Under the pieces are notes generated by a model. It saw only the letters and a list, made by a program, of their open reading frames with translations. It did no database searches and was not told where the DNA came from. Below are positions 1 to 9,199 of a DNA stretch of 64,000 nucleotides, in pieces (the first letter of the stretch is position 1; the number at the start of each line of letters is the position of its first letter). Both the position numbers and the translations under genes were made by a program. Origin of the DNA: an uncultured Prevotella sp. Lineage in GTDB: Bacteria > Bacteroidota > Bacteroidia > Bacteroidales > Bacteroidaceae. The DNA lies in assembly GCA_900315525.1 (NCBI GenBank), contig OMZO01000010.1, positions 1-64,000 of the forward strand, in the 5' to 3' direction.

Positions 1-83
<83 letters not shown>

Positions 84-90
84 TTATTTT

Positions 91-125
91 GAGCCCCGAG
101 GATACAATAATCCTTGGGGCTCTTT
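91..125 (+). terminator. rRNA operon terminator
   Basis: A 13-bp stem (GAGCCCCGAGGAT paired with ATCCTTGGGGCTC, one G-T pair) with a 6-nt loop and a short T-rich tail (TCTTTCGTT). It begins about 8 nt after the 5S end and fits an intrinsic terminator for the rRNA operon. Confidence 0.85.
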
Positions 126-138
126 CGTTATATAGCAT

Positions 139-1326
139 ATGCAGTGGACGGATAGAATCAGGCAGGTGAAAATCATCCTTGTGATAATAGCTATCGTTAT
201 AGCGGTGGTGTCACTATTGGCATCGCACTATCTTGTGATGGATTTGCAACGTGAGGAGCGCAATAAGATGGAAACCTGGGCAATGGCCTTACGTGCTTTA
301 AGCAAAGCTGACACTAATACAGATCTCTCGTTGGTGTTGAATGTCATTCAGGGTAATAATACGATTCCTGTTATTGTAATGGATGCTGATAGGCATGTGA
401 CAGATTATCGTAATATTCAGATGGATACAGAAACTGCTGACGACTCAGCAGAATATGTCGCACGTTATGCCCAGTCTATGATTAAACACGGACATTGTAT
501 CAAGATTTTCTTGAATGATGTGAAAAATGATGCGCTTTATCATGGTAATGATGTGGACTATCAACTTGTTTGTTATGATGAGTCGATTATGTTAAAGCGG
601 CTATCACAGTATCCATATTGGCAGTTGGGCATTGTGTTGATATTCGTTGTGGTGGCTATCTTTGCTTTGTTGGCTTCAAAGAGGGCTGAGCAAAATAAAG
701 TGTGGGTAGGTCTTTCAAAAGAAACAGCCCATCAATTAGGAACACCGATTTCGAGCTTGATGGCATGGGTTGAAATCTTGAAAGAGAATTATCCCGATGA
801 TGATTTGATTCCAGAGATGAATAAGGATGTTAAACGCTTGGAACTTATCGCAGACAGATTCTCGAAGATAGGATCTCTGCCAGAACCGGTGGATGCTTCA
901 ATGAACGATGTGCTTCTGCATGTGGTAGAATATATGAATCGTCGTACTTCAAAAAAAGTGGATATTGAGCAACATCTACCAGATCATGAAATCATTGTGA
1001 AAATGAATGCTTCATTATTTGAGTGGGTGATAGAGAATCTTTGTAAAAATGCTGTTGATGCAATGGAAGGAAAAGGTCGAATAGAACTTGTCTTGTTCGA
1101 AGAAGGGAAATATGTAGTTATAGAAGTTACGGATAATGGCAAGGGTATTCCGAAGAAAGATATTAAAAACGTCTTTATGCCAGGTTTCACCACCAAGAAA
1201 CGAGGGTGGGGACTTGGACTTTCACTTGCACGACGTATAGTAGAGGATTATCATAAAGGTCGTATTTTTGTAAAGTCATCTGAGCTTGGCGTAGGTACAA
1301 CCTTTAGAATTGAAATAGTGGCCTAA
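139..1326 (+). CDS. membrane sensor histidine kinase
   Basis: A 395-aa two-component sensor kinase. There are two membrane segments, about residues 10-33 and 161-180, enclosing a roughly 125-residue periplasmic sensor region. The kinase core follows without a visible HAMP or PAS domain. The H-box is KETAHQLGTP (His198), the N-box NLCKNAVDAM lies near 310, and the ATP lid motifs are DNGKGIP (332-338) and GWGLGLSL (356-363). No response regulator lies beside it, so this is an orphan kinase whose partner and signal are unknown. The ATG lies only about 14 nt after the 5S terminator and no TAnnTTTG box is seen between them. It may therefore depend on read-through from the rRNA operon or on an atypical promoter. 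Kinase assignment is firm; role is not. Confidence 0.9.
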   Translation: MQWTDRIRQVKIILVIIAIVIAVVSLLASHYLVMDLQREERNKMETWAMALRALSKADTNTDLSLVLNVIQGNNTIPVIVMDADRHVTDYRNIQMDTETADDSAEYVARYAQSMIKHGHCIKIFLNDVKNDALYHGNDVDYQLVCYDESIMLKRLSQYPYWQLGIVLIFVVVAIFALLASKRAEQNKVWVGLSKETAHQLGTPISSLMAWVEILKENYPDDDLIPEMNKDVKRLELIADRFSKIGSLPEPVDASMNDVLLHVVEYMNRRTSKKVDIEQHLPDHEIIVKMNASLFEWVIENLCKNAVDAMEGKGRIELVLFEEGKYVVIEVTDNGKGIPKKDIKNVFMPGFTTKKRGWGLGLSLARRIVEDYHKGRIFVKSSELGVGTTFRIEIVA

Positions 1327-1437
1327 AAATGCACAATTACCCTATAAAGTGTGTAATATGTCCCTATAGAATGGACCTAATTTGAAGTAAAAGTATAAAA
1401 AAATCAAATATCGGTTCTAAATATGAAAAAAAGTTTG

Positions 1438-1445
1438 TAACTTTG
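1438..1445 (+). promoter_or_regulatory. Bacteroidetes -7 box (TAACTTTG) of the DUF177-rpmF-fabH-era-der operon
   Basis: TAACTTTG matches the Bacteroidetes primary sigma -7 consensus TAnnTTTG. It lies 18 nt before the ATG at 1464. The upstream -33 element is weak (GGTTCT near 1413). A TTG at 1443 that could be read as a start lies inside this box, so it should not be used as the start codon. Confidence 0.75.
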
Positions 1446-1463
1446 CAACCCAAAAGTGTGATA

Positions 1464-1997
1464 ATGTGTAGTTTAGAGTCTTTAAAGATAGATTTGAAGG
1501 GACTGGAAAGAGAGGAGACATCCTTGACATTCAATCTTGATGATGCATTCTTCGAGGCTCTTGACGATGCTGAGGTGAAGAGAGGCTCTTTGCATGTGTC
1601 GGTGTCTATACGCAAGGCTTCCGGCTTTTACGAGTTTCTGTTTCATACGACAGGCACGATTATCATTCCTTGCGACCGTTGTCTAGACGACATGGAGCTG
1701 CCGGTGGAGACCGATAACCGCTTAGTCGTCAAACTCGGAAGCGAGTACTCAGAGGAAGATGACATCATTGTGGTGCCGGAGAACGAAGGAATACTCGACA
1801 TCTCATGGTTCATCTATGAGTTTGTAGCACTGGTCATACCCATTAAGCATGTGCATGCACCTGGCAAGTGCAACCCTGCTATGACAAAAGCTCTGGAAGA
1901 GTTGTCAGCTGACCGAAGCAGCGATGAGGAGTCCAACCAGTCGTCAGACCCCCGATGGGACAAATTGAAAACGTTAAACATTAAAGATAAAGAATAA
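1464..1997 (+). CDS. DUF177/YceD-family protein
   Basis: A 177-aa protein of the YceD (DUF177) family, which in many bacteria is encoded just before rpmF, as here (2-nt gap). The family has a Cys-x2-Cys motif (CDRC) in mid-protein and a later conserved Cys in PGKCNP, both visible. Its role is only loosely known and is linked to 23S rRNA/50S biogenesis in other bacteria. The start is the ATG at 1464, because the upstream TTG lies within the -7 promoter element. The tail is acidic and serine-rich. First gene of a housekeeping operon joining ribosome, fatty-acid and GTPase genes. Confidence 0.88.
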   Translation: MCSLESLKIDLKGLEREETSLTFNLDDAFFEALDDAEVKRGSLHVSVSIRKASGFYEFLFHTTGTIIIPCDRCLDDMELPVETDNRLVVKLGSEYSEEDDIIVVPENEGILDISWFIYEFVALVIPIKHVHAPGKCNPAMTKALEELSADRSSDEESNQSSDPRWDKLKTLNIKDKE

Positions 1998-1999
1998 TT

Positions 2000-2191
2000 A
2001 TGGCACATCCTAAAAGAAGACAGTCAAAGACTCGTACCCTCAAGCGTCGTACTCATGACAAGGCAGTAGCTCCTACACTCGCAGTTTGTCCTAACTGCGG
2101 TGCATATTATGTGTATCACACTGTATGCCCGACATGTGGTTACTACCGCGGTAAGGTAGCTATCAAGAAGGAGGACGAAGTCGCTGAATAA
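2000..2191 (+). CDS. rpmF: 50S ribosomal protein L32
   Basis: A 63-aa basic protein beginning [13 protein letters not shown], the standard L32 N-terminus. A zinc ribbon is formed by two Cys-x2-Cys pairs (CPNC and CPTC). L32 is a structural protein of the large ribosomal subunit, and the cysteine form binds zinc. Its stop overlaps the fabH start by one base (TAATG), so the two are probably translationally coupled. The rpmF-fabH order is widely conserved. Confidence 0.97.
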   Translation: MAHPKRRQSKTRTLKRRTHDKAVAPTLAVCPNCGAYYVYHTVCPTCGYYRGKVAIKKEDEVAE

Positions 2192-3192
2192 TGGATAGAA
2201 TCAACGCGATAATCACCGGTATTGGCGGATACGTACCTGACTATATCCTCACGAATGAGGAATTGTCAAGGATGGTTGATACCAATGATGAGTGGATTAT
2301 GACGCGTGTCGGTATCAAGGAACGTCGTATCCTCACAGAGGAAGGTCTTGGCACAAGCTATATGGCCCGTAAGGCAGCTAAACAACTTGTCCAGAAGACT
2401 GGAGTAGATCCTGATTCGATTGATGCGCTGATTGTAGCCACTTCTACCGCAGATTATAAGTTCCCATCCACAGCATCCATTGTGGTTGGCAAACTCGGAC
2501 TGAAGAATGCTATGGCATTTGATTTCTGGGGTGCTTGCTGTGGATTCCTCTATTCGCTCGACGTGGCTGCAACCATGATCCAAAGTGGACGTTATAAGAA
2601 GATCATTCTTATTGCTGCCGATAAGATGTCATCGGTAACTGATTACAAAGATCGTTCTACTTGTCCGCTTTTTGGTGATGGAGCTGCTGCTGTTCTGCTC
2701 GAGGCTACTGAGGAGCAGAATATTGGTGTGATGGACTCCTACCTACGAACAGATGGTAAGGGACTCCCTTTCTTGCACATGAAAGCAGGGGGTTCTGTCT
2801 GTCCACCGTCTCATTTTACAGTTGATCATCGTTTACACTACCTATATCAGGAAGGTCGTACGGTGTTTCGTTATGCTGTGACAAATATGAGTAACGATTG
2901 TGTACTGGTAGCTGAACGCAATGGCTTGAATAAAGATAACATCCAGTGGGTGGTTCCTCATCAGGCGAATATGCGTATTATCGAAGCAGTGGCAAAGCGT
3001 CTTGAGCTTCCGATGGAACAGGTAATGGTGAATATCGAGCATTACGGTAATACGAGTGCTGCGACCATTCCGTTGGCAATATGGGATAATGAAAGCAAAC
3101 TGAAGAAAGGGGACAATATTATTCTCACGGCATTCGGTGCTGGATTCGTCCATGGAGCATCCTATTTAAAGTGGGCATATGATGGTGGATAA
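2191..3192 (+). CDS. fabH: beta-ketoacyl-ACP synthase III
   Basis: 333 aa. FabH condenses acetyl-CoA (or another primer) with malonyl-ACP to start type II fatty-acid synthesis in the cytoplasm. The catalytic triad is visible: Cys116 in GACCGF, His257 in VPHQANMR and Asn287 in YGNTSAA. Length is normal for the family. It follows rpmF with a 1-nt overlap, and era starts 14 nt before its stop. Primer preference (acetyl against branched acyl groups, both used in Bacteroidetes) cannot be told from sequence. Confidence 0.97.
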   Translation: MDRINAIITGIGGYVPDYILTNEELSRMVDTNDEWIMTRVGIKERRILTEEGLGTSYMARKAAKQLVQKTGVDPDSIDALIVATSTADYKFPSTASIVVGKLGLKNAMAFDFWGACCGFLYSLDVAATMIQSGRYKKIILIAADKMSSVTDYKDRSTCPLFGDGAAAVLLEATEEQNIGVMDSYLRTDGKGLPFLHMKAGGSVCPPSHFTVDHRLHYLYQEGRTVFRYAVTNMSNDCVLVAERNGLNKDNIQWVVPHQANMRIIEAVAKRLELPMEQVMVNIEHYGNTSAATIPLAIWDNESKLKKGDNIILTAFGAGFVHGASYLKWAYDGG

Positions 3193-4096
3193 TAGACATA
3201 AAGCCGGATTTGTCAATATCGTTGGAAACCCCAACGTAGGAAAAAGTACGCTCATGAACCAATTGGTTGGTGAGCGTATTTCAATTGCTACGTTTAAGGC
3301 CCAGACGACGCGTCACCGTATTATGGGGATAGTAAATACCCCCGAAATGCAGATTGTTTTCTCTGATACACCAGGTGTGTTGAAGCCTAACTACAAGTTG
3401 CAGGAGTCGATGTTGGCTTTCTCAGAGTCAGCTCTTCAGGATGCCGATGTTTTGCTGTATGTGACTGATGTTGTTGAAAATCCAGAGAAGAACATGAATT
3501 TCCTGGAAAAGGTTCAACAGTTGAACGTCCCCATTATTTTGCTTATCAATAAGATTGATGAGCTTGCAAATGATTCAGGACAGTCTAGTCAAGATAAGTT
3601 ATCTGGCATCGTAGAGCGGTGGCATCTTCTGCTTCCAAAGGCTGAGATATTGCCGATTTCAGCAAAAAATAAGTTCGGTACGGATGTCCTTCTTAAGCGT
3701 ATTCAGGAATTGCTTCCGGAAAGTCCTGCTTTTTTCGATAAGGATCAGTTGACAGATAAACCTGCACGTTTCTTTGTCTCAGAGATCATTCGTGAGAAGA
3801 TTCTTCTATATTACGACAAAGAGATTCCTTATAGTGTGGAAGTCAGTGTAGAGCGTTTTAAGGAAGACGACAAACATATCCACATCAACGCTGTTATCTA
3901 CGTTGAACGTGATTCTCAGAAAGGCATCATTATCGGTCATCAGGGTGTTGCGTTGAAAAAGGTTTCTACCGAAGCTCGCAAGTCACTTGAGAAGTTCTTT
4001 GATAAAGCTATCTACCTTGAAATATTCGTGAAGGTTGATAAGGACTGGCGTTCGTCGGAACGTGAATTGAATAATTTTGGATATAACCCTGAATAA
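3179..4096 (+). CDS. era: GTPase Era
   Basis: 305 aa. Era is an essential GTPase that binds the 3' end of 16S rRNA and assists 30S maturation. G1 is GNPNVGKST (about 16-24), G3 is DTPG, G4 is NKID, and a C-terminal KH domain carries [13 protein letters not shown]. The start overlaps fabH by 14 nt; a second ATG one codon later is equally possible. der follows after 1 nt, so the two ribosome-assembly GTPases are made together. Confidence 0.97.
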   Translation: MMVDNRHKAGFVNIVGNPNVGKSTLMNQLVGERISIATFKAQTTRHRIMGIVNTPEMQIVFSDTPGVLKPNYKLQESMLAFSESALQDADVLLYVTDVVENPEKNMNFLEKVQQLNVPIILLINKIDELANDSGQSSQDKLSGIVERWHLLLPKAEILPISAKNKFGTDVLLKRIQELLPESPAFFDKDQLTDKPARFFVSEIIREKILLYYDKEIPYSVEVSVERFKEDDKHIHINAVIYVERDSQKGIIIGHQGVALKKVSTEARKSLEKFFDKAIYLEIFVKVDKDWRSSERELNNFGYNPE

Positions 4097-4097
4097 T

Positions 4098-5411
4098 ATG
4101 GGAAATTTAGTAGCGATAGTTGGACGCCCGAATGTGGGGAAATCAACCCTTTTCAACCGCTTGACAAAAAGTCGTCAGGCGATTGTTAGTAATGAGGCTG
4201 GCACCACACGCGACCGTCAGTATGGCAAATGTGAGTGGAATGGTAAAGAATTCTCCGTTGTCGATACCGGTGGCTGGGTAGTGAACTCTGATGATATATT
4301 TGAAGAGGAGATTCGCAAACAGGTTATTATTGCAACCGAAGAAGCTGATTTGGTACTCTTTCTATGCGACATCAATAATGGTGTAACGGCATGGGATCAA
4401 GATGTAGCACAGATCTTGCGTCGTGCCAAGCTACCTGTACTTTTGGTGGCGAACAAGGCAGATGATGGTAAAGATCTTTATGACCAATATGAGTTTTATA
4501 AGCTAGGCTTGGGTGATCCTTGGCCTATTAGTGCGGCAACCGGTAGTGGTACTGGCGATTTGCTTGACAAGGTGTTGGAATTGCTTCCTGTAAAGCCAAA
4601 AGATGATCTGGAAGATGGAATTCCTCGCTTTGCAGTTGTTGGTCGTCCAAATGCAGGCAAGTCGAGTCTTATTAATGCTTTTATTGGTGAAGATCGTAAT
4701 ATTGTTACTGATATTGCAGGTACGACCCGTGACAGCATCTATACGCGCTACGATAAGTTTGGATTTGATTTCTATTTGGTAGATACGGCAGGTATCCGTC
4801 GTAAGAATAAGGTGACGGAGGATCTGGAATTCTATAGTGTGATGCGCTCTATCCGAGCCATAGAGAATAGTGATGTCTGTATACTTATGATTGATGCGAC
4901 CCGAGGAATTGAGGCGCAGGATATGAATATCTTCCAACTGATTCAAAAGAATAATAAGTCTTTGGTTGTTGTGGTTAATAAGTGGGATTTGGTGGAAGAC
5001 AAGTCACAGGTTGCTATTGATACGTTTATTAATGCGATACGCCAGCGTATGGCACCATTTGTGGATTTCCCGATAATCTTTGCTTCTGCTCTTACGAAAC
5101 AGCGTATCTTCAAGGTGCTTGAGACAGCAAAAGAAGTCTATTTACACCGTAAGGCAAAGATAGGAACATCGAAGCTTAATGAAGTGATGTTGCCGCTGAT
5201 AGAAGCTTTCCCGCCTCCTTCTGTAAAAGGGAAGTATATCAAGATTAAATATGTGGCACAGGTTCCAGATACGCAGATTCCTACATTTGTCTTTTATGCG
5301 AACCTGCCACAGTATGTTAAAGAGCCCTATAGGCGTTTCTTGGAGAATAAGATTCGGGAAAACTGGACGCTTACAGGTTCACCGATAAATGTCTTTGTAC
5401 GGCAGAAATGA
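4098..5411 (+). CDS. der: ribosome-assembly GTPase Der (EngA)
   Basis: 437 aa with two tandem G domains (first G1 GRPNVGKST, second GRPNAGKSS) and a C-terminal KH-like domain, the arrangement unique to Der/EngA, which acts in 50S assembly. The start is the ATG at 4098, 1 nt after the era stop. A TTG at 4077 would overlap era and adds residues not expected before [12 protein letters not shown]. The stop overlaps the next gene by ATGA. Confidence 0.96.
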   Translation: MGNLVAIVGRPNVGKSTLFNRLTKSRQAIVSNEAGTTRDRQYGKCEWNGKEFSVVDTGGWVVNSDDIFEEEIRKQVIIATEEADLVLFLCDINNGVTAWDQDVAQILRRAKLPVLLVANKADDGKDLYDQYEFYKLGLGDPWPISAATGSGTGDLLDKVLELLPVKPKDDLEDGIPRFAVVGRPNAGKSSLINAFIGEDRNIVTDIAGTTRDSIYTRYDKFGFDFYLVDTAGIRRKNKVTEDLEFYSVMRSIRAIENSDVCILMIDATRGIEAQDMNIFQLIQKNNKSLVVVVNKWDLVEDKSQVAIDTFINAIRQRMAPFVDFPIIFASALTKQRIFKVLETAKEVYLHRKAKIGTSKLNEVMLPLIEAFPPPSVKGKYIKIKYVAQVPDTQIPTFVFYANLPQYVKEPYRRFLENKIRENWTLTGSPINVFVRQK

Positions 5412-5791
5412 AGAAAATTTCCTCACTCCTTATTCTGGTTCTTTGGGGCTGTTCCCATCCGAGTCCAGAAGAAATGGCATCCCTTGCTGCCAAGGGTTAT
5501 TATGACCATTTGGTTAGTGGGGAGTATGAGTCGTTTCTTGAAGGCATGGATCGTCGTGAGTTCATGAATGAGGTGAATTTCCGTTCGCAATTGATTGACA
5601 ATTATCGTCAGTTTAAGGCAGAGCAGGATTCTGCTCATGGTGGTATCAGGGAGGTGCGCATCGTCAGAGCTTCTACGGACTCTGTGCAGAAATTCACAAA
5701 CGTTTTTTTAATGCTTTGCTTTGGCGATTCTACAAATGAAGAGATTGTTGTGCCTATGGTAGAGCGTAATGGCAGTTGGAGAATGAAATAG
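5408..5791 (+). CDS. small lipoprotein of unknown function
   Basis: 127 aa. The N-terminus is a lipoprotein signal with lipobox LWGC (Cys15), so the mature protein should be membrane-anchored in the periplasm or outer membrane. The rest is a compact alpha+beta domain with a helical N-part ([10 protein letters not shown]-like region) followed by strands ending NGSWRMK, reminiscent of NTF2-like/DUF4878 folds; that resemblance is only an impression. It is coupled to der by an ATGA overlap and lies 24 nt before the first of two paralogous envelope proteins. Confidence 0.7.
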   Translation: MKKISSLLILVLWGCSHPSPEEMASLAAKGYYDHLVSGEYESFLEGMDRREFMNEVNFRSQLIDNYRQFKAEQDSAHGGIREVRIVRASTDSVQKFTNVFLMLCFGDSTNEEIVVPMVERNGSWRMK

Positions 5792-5815
5792 TAGTCAACT
5801 TAACTTTTGTAAGAT

Positions 5816-6817
5816 ATGAAGATAAGGCTTGTTATTTTGACGTCGTTTACAGTGTTTGCTCTATCGAGTATGGCACAGTATATTCCGTCTGTGCCGTTGG
5901 AGCAGCGAGTGAAAGAATCCTCTGCTGATTATTGGCATTGGGGGAATACGTTCAAGCACTTAGATCTCGCACTGAGTTTAGGAACGTCTGGAATCGGAAT
6001 CGAGGTTGCTTCTCCTATATGTGAGTTCGCACAGGTGCGTATTGGGTATGATTTGATGCCTCATTTTAGGAAAAAACTTACATCAGGCCTAATGATAGGA
6101 AAAGAGAAGCCCTACAAATACGATAAGGATGGTTATCGGGTTGAGTCTAACTATGATAAAGTTAGAGAGATGATGTACCAAAAGACCGGTTACGATATGA
6201 AAGATCATATTGATATGACTGGTAAGTTGACTATGCAGAATTTTAAATTTCTGGTAGATATTTTCCCTTTGTCGGGTAATAAGAACCTACATGTAACGCT
6301 TGGCGTTTATTGGGGGCCATCTGAGTATGCCAAGATCGAGAGTGACCCAGATTTCAGTGGAACGCTTGCCTGTGTCAATGCATACAATAAACTTTATGCA
6401 GCTGCAGGTGACAATGATGTAATCAAGACATATGGTACTGCGGGTTATTTGATGGGACAGTTTACTAAAGATACGAAGCTACCAGATGGTACAGCTGTAA
6501 AGTCGGGCGATAACTACAAAATGACTGGTGGCTCTGAGGGGAAAGTCTTGATTTCTGCAGAAACTAATAGCATAAAACCCTATATAGGTGTTGGCTATGA
6601 GGGCATTTTGTCGAAGAAACGCCGTGATATTAAGTTTGCAGTGACTGGCGGTCTGATGTTTTGGGGAGGTGCTCCTTCCTTATATACTGCAGAAGGAGTT
6701 AATCTTGTGAAGGATGTGAGTGGAATAGAAGGTAAGTCTGGCAGCTATGTCAAGTTGATGTCTAAACTGAAGGCTTATCCGACTATTGGCGTTCGTATAA
6801 TTAAGAATATTTTTTAA
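5816..6817 (+). CDS. putative outer-membrane beta-barrel protein, paralogue A
   Basis: 333 aa with a signal peptide ending SSMAQ (about residue 20). The body is rich in short aromatic strands with a C-terminal GVRIIKNIF, ending in Phe as many outer-membrane barrels do. It shares the motifs HLDLALSLGTSGIGIEVASP, YDKDGYR, NFKFLVDIFP, YWGPS, KPYIGVGYEG and MFWGGAP with the next gene, so the pair is a tandem duplication. No known family recognised; function unknown. Likely the end of the era/der transcription unit. Confidence 0.72.
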   Translation: MKIRLVILTSFTVFALSSMAQYIPSVPLEQRVKESSADYWHWGNTFKHLDLALSLGTSGIGIEVASPICEFAQVRIGYDLMPHFRKKLTSGLMIGKEKPYKYDKDGYRVESNYDKVREMMYQKTGYDMKDHIDMTGKLTMQNFKFLVDIFPLSGNKNLHVTLGVYWGPSEYAKIESDPDFSGTLACVNAYNKLYAAAGDNDVIKTYGTAGYLMGQFTKDTKLPDGTAVKSGDNYKMTGGSEGKVLISAETNSIKPYIGVGYEGILSKKRRDIKFAVTGGLMFWGGAPSLYTAEGVNLVKDVSGIEGKSGSYVKLMSKLKAYPTIGVRIIKNIF

Positions 6818-6846
6818 ACTTATATAATTATTATAGGATAACTAAA

Positions 6847-7932
6847 ATGAAAAGAATTGTATGTATGATGGCGATGTCCTGTATGTCCTTTACGGCTTTT
6901 GCACAACAGGACACTACAACGTGGAAGCGTTTTACTTTGGATTCCGGCGCGCAGGAAACTGCTAAGACCTATATTCCAGTGACGCAATATTGGAAGGAAC
7001 ATAACTTTTTCCAACATTTGGACATCTCTCTGACAGCTGGAACAACAGGTATTGGTTTCGATGTTGCCTCTCCTGTTGGAAAGTATGTTCAATTGCGTGC
7101 TGGTTATGAGTTTATGCCCCGTTTTACGAAGCGTATGGCATTTGACTTGACAATTAATGGTCAGCCTGCCAGGGCCTATGATAAGGATGGTTATCGTCAG
7201 GAGACGACCTTCGACCGAATGAAGGATTTCCTTTATGAGTTTACTGGTTATGATGTGGACGATCATGTTGACATGATAGGTAAACCCACTATTAACAATT
7301 TTAAGTTCCTTGTTGATGTTTTTCCCTTCCAGCAGAATAAGCACTGGCATTTTACAGCGGGATTCTACTGGGGACCATCGCGTTTTGCCTATGCTGAGAA
7401 TGCTATAGAATCAATGCAAACTTTATGCGCAGTCGGTATCTACAATCAGATGTACAATAAGGCTGTAAATGGTGAACCGTTGATAAAATACGAAGGTGTA
7501 AGTCTTGAAGTACCGGAAGAGCTCAATAAGAAGATTCAAAAGATGGGACGTCTTGGATTTGCTGTAGGCTATTTTAAGCACGACATTGTAGATGGTGCCG
7601 GTAATGTAATTCATAAAGCTGGTGAGCGTTATATTGTTGAACCTGATGACAGAGGAATGGTTACGGTGACTGCTAAGTCTAATTCATTTAAGCCTTATCT
7701 TGGCTTCGGTTATGGAGGAAGGTTGGCAAAGAACCGTGATGATTGGCACGTGTCTTTTGATTGTGGTGCTATGTTCTGGGGCGGAACACCTGACCTTTAT
7801 ATGCACGATGGTATCAATTTGATTGAAGATGTAGAGCGGGTATCGGGTCAAGTGGGTACATACGTTGACTTGTTCAAGGCGTTTAAGGTATTCCCGGTGT
7901 TGAGTTTCCGTATTACCAAGCGTATTTTTTAA
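6847..7932 (+). CDS. putative outer-membrane beta-barrel protein, paralogue B
   Basis: 361 aa, a diverged copy of the preceding gene, 29 nt downstream. Signal peptide to about residue 19 (TAFAQQ). It repeats the motifs YDKDGYR, NFKFLVDVFPF, YWGPS, KPYLGFGYGG and MFWGGTP and ends SFRITKRIF. It has an extra insertion near residues 215-240 (VSLEVPEELNKK) lacking in the first copy. A strong terminator follows. Function unknown; surface exposure is inferred from the signal peptide and the strand pattern. Confidence 0.72.
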   Translation: MKRIVCMMAMSCMSFTAFAQQDTTTWKRFTLDSGAQETAKTYIPVTQYWKEHNFFQHLDISLTAGTTGIGFDVASPVGKYVQLRAGYEFMPRFTKRMAFDLTINGQPARAYDKDGYRQETTFDRMKDFLYEFTGYDVDDHVDMIGKPTINNFKFLVDVFPFQQNKHWHFTAGFYWGPSRFAYAENAIESMQTLCAVGIYNQMYNKAVNGEPLIKYEGVSLEVPEELNKKIQKMGRLGFAVGYFKHDIVDGAGNVIHKAGERYIVEPDDRGMVTVTAKSNSFKPYLGFGYGGRLAKNRDDWHVSFDCGAMFWGGTPDLYMHDGINLIEDVERVSGQVGTYVDLFKAFKVFPVLSFRITKRIF

Positions 7933-7950
7933 CAGGGTGTATATAATAAT

Positions 7951-7986
7951 AAAAAGCCGCAGAGGTCAAACTTCTGCGGCTTTTTG
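7951..7986. terminator. bidirectional terminator
   Basis: Stem AAAAGCCGCAGA/TCTGCGGCTTTT with a short loop, A-rich before and T-rich after. It can stop both the plus-strand operon ending at 7932 and the minus-strand gene ending at 8004. Confidence 0.88.
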
Positions 7987-8003
7987 TTGTACTAAGGTGT
8001 AGT

Positions 8004-9119
8004 CTATTTGATTACAATCTTCTTACCGTCCTTAATATATATACCAGGTTGAGGTGTCACATTATCAGGAACCCTTATGCCTGTCAGCGTAAATAGGCCT
8101 TCTTTTTCTTTAGAAACGTCCTCAGCCTTGATTGTCGTGATACCTGTTCCGCTCTCTGTCATGATATCAGCAGAACCTGACGGAACGGCTAGATAGGCCT
8201 TGTTGGCTTTCAAGTACTTTTCCTCGAACAAGTCACTGGCAGATGCTTTTACAAATGCAAGTTTTCCATTGTCAGAGCCAATTACACGCATTTTTGTCTG
8301 ATCGTAATTTGTTACGTTTGTAAATCTTGGTGTTGTTGTTGCGCAATAGACTCCTCCCAATTTGTTGTCATTGATTGATGTGCCTCCGGATGCGACGGGT
8401 TCAATTTTATTGTTTGCCGGATCATTTGATGTACATTTAATGATGACTGGTGTATTAGCAGGAATAGAGCCTGATATTTCTTTAAGGGTAATCTTGCTTC
8501 CACTTGCTTCGCTAATGTAGTATGCTTTCATTCCACTTGAAGCTAGTTTATAAGCAAAGCCTGCGAAAATTGTTCCGTAGTAAGCTCCGTCTGCTTGTAC
8601 ATCGGGTTTGATGCCAATATAATTGTCTCCAGTATCTACGCGTTTTGGTATCCAGCTGCTGACATTATCTTCCGTTGCTGTACCTAAATATGACTCGCTT
8701 TTATCTTTATTGGTACTGGTATCTCCTAACGTTACTGTAACCTTGTAGGTTCCTGTAGCTTTATAGGAGCCGTCACCGTTTGGCGTAAGTGTTGCATATA
8801 GTTTGCCACCTGTTAATTGGTAAAGACTTGATCCTTGTCCTTCTAAATCATATTTGTTCCCGCCGACATTTCGGACATAGATTATACAAGAAGGATAGGT
8901 CCTGACATCGTCCCATGACTTAATGGCTTTAAGTCCTCCTAATGTTTTTCTGCCTCCTCCTTCTATCTGTATATTATAATGACTTTTGTTATTGTCGGCT
9001 ATACTTATATATCTTCCAGTATAGGAATTTTGTACATAATAGAAACCATCGGAAATCTGTGCTCTAATACCTAAATAGCCAACTGTTAGTAATAAAAGCG
9101 AAGTATAAATTCTCTTCAT
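8004..9119 (-). CDS. secreted protein with Prevotella-type C-terminal motif
   Basis: 371 aa with a signal peptide (residues 1-20, ending GIRAQ). The N-terminal third starts with ISDGFYYVQNSYTGRYISIAD, a beta-trefoil-like opening seen in several Bacteroidetes secreted proteins. The middle is threonine/serine/asparagine-rich. The C-terminus, FTLTGIRV...PGIYIKDGKKIVIK, has the form LxGxRV...GIYI.(N/D)GKK common at the ends of Prevotella surface proteins and similar to type IX secretion sorting signals. Secretion route and ligand are inferred only. It lies alone between two terminators. Confidence 0.62.
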   Translation of the reverse strand: MKRIYTSLLLLTVGYLGIRAQISDGFYYVQNSYTGRYISIADNNKSHYNIQIEGGGRKTLGGLKAIKSWDDVRTYPSCIIYVRNVGGNKYDLEGQGSSLYQLTGGKLYATLTPNGDGSYKATGTYKVTVTLGDTSTNKDKSESYLGTATEDNVSSWIPKRVDTGDNYIGIKPDVQADGAYYGTIFAGFAYKLASSGMKAYYISEASGSKITLKEISGSIPANTPVIIKCTSNDPANNKIEPVASGGTSINDNKLGGVYCATTTPRFTNVTNYDQTKMRVIGSDNGKLAFVKASASDLFEEKYLKANKAYLAVPSGSADIMTESGTGITTIKAEDVSKEKEGLFTLTGIRVPDNVTPQPGIYIKDGKKIVIK

Positions 9120-9143
9120 ATGCTGATTCTTTACAATTTATTG

Positions 9144-9176
9144 AAAAAGCCCAGCCCCATTTTGGGACCGGGCTTA
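9144..9176 (-). terminator. terminator after the OmpA-like gene
   Basis: Read on the minus strand: AAGCCC, GTCCCA, a short loop, TGGGGC, GGGCTT, then TTTC. It lies 24 nt after the stop of the OmpA-like gene at 9200 and ends the lipoprotein/OmpA unit. Confidence 0.8.
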
Positions 9177-9199
9177 AATAGTCTCTATTTTATTCTATA

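Noticed and set aside
1443-1463. TTG start for the DUF177 gene
   Set aside because: The TTG is the end of the TAACTTTG promoter box, so it cannot be within the mRNA.
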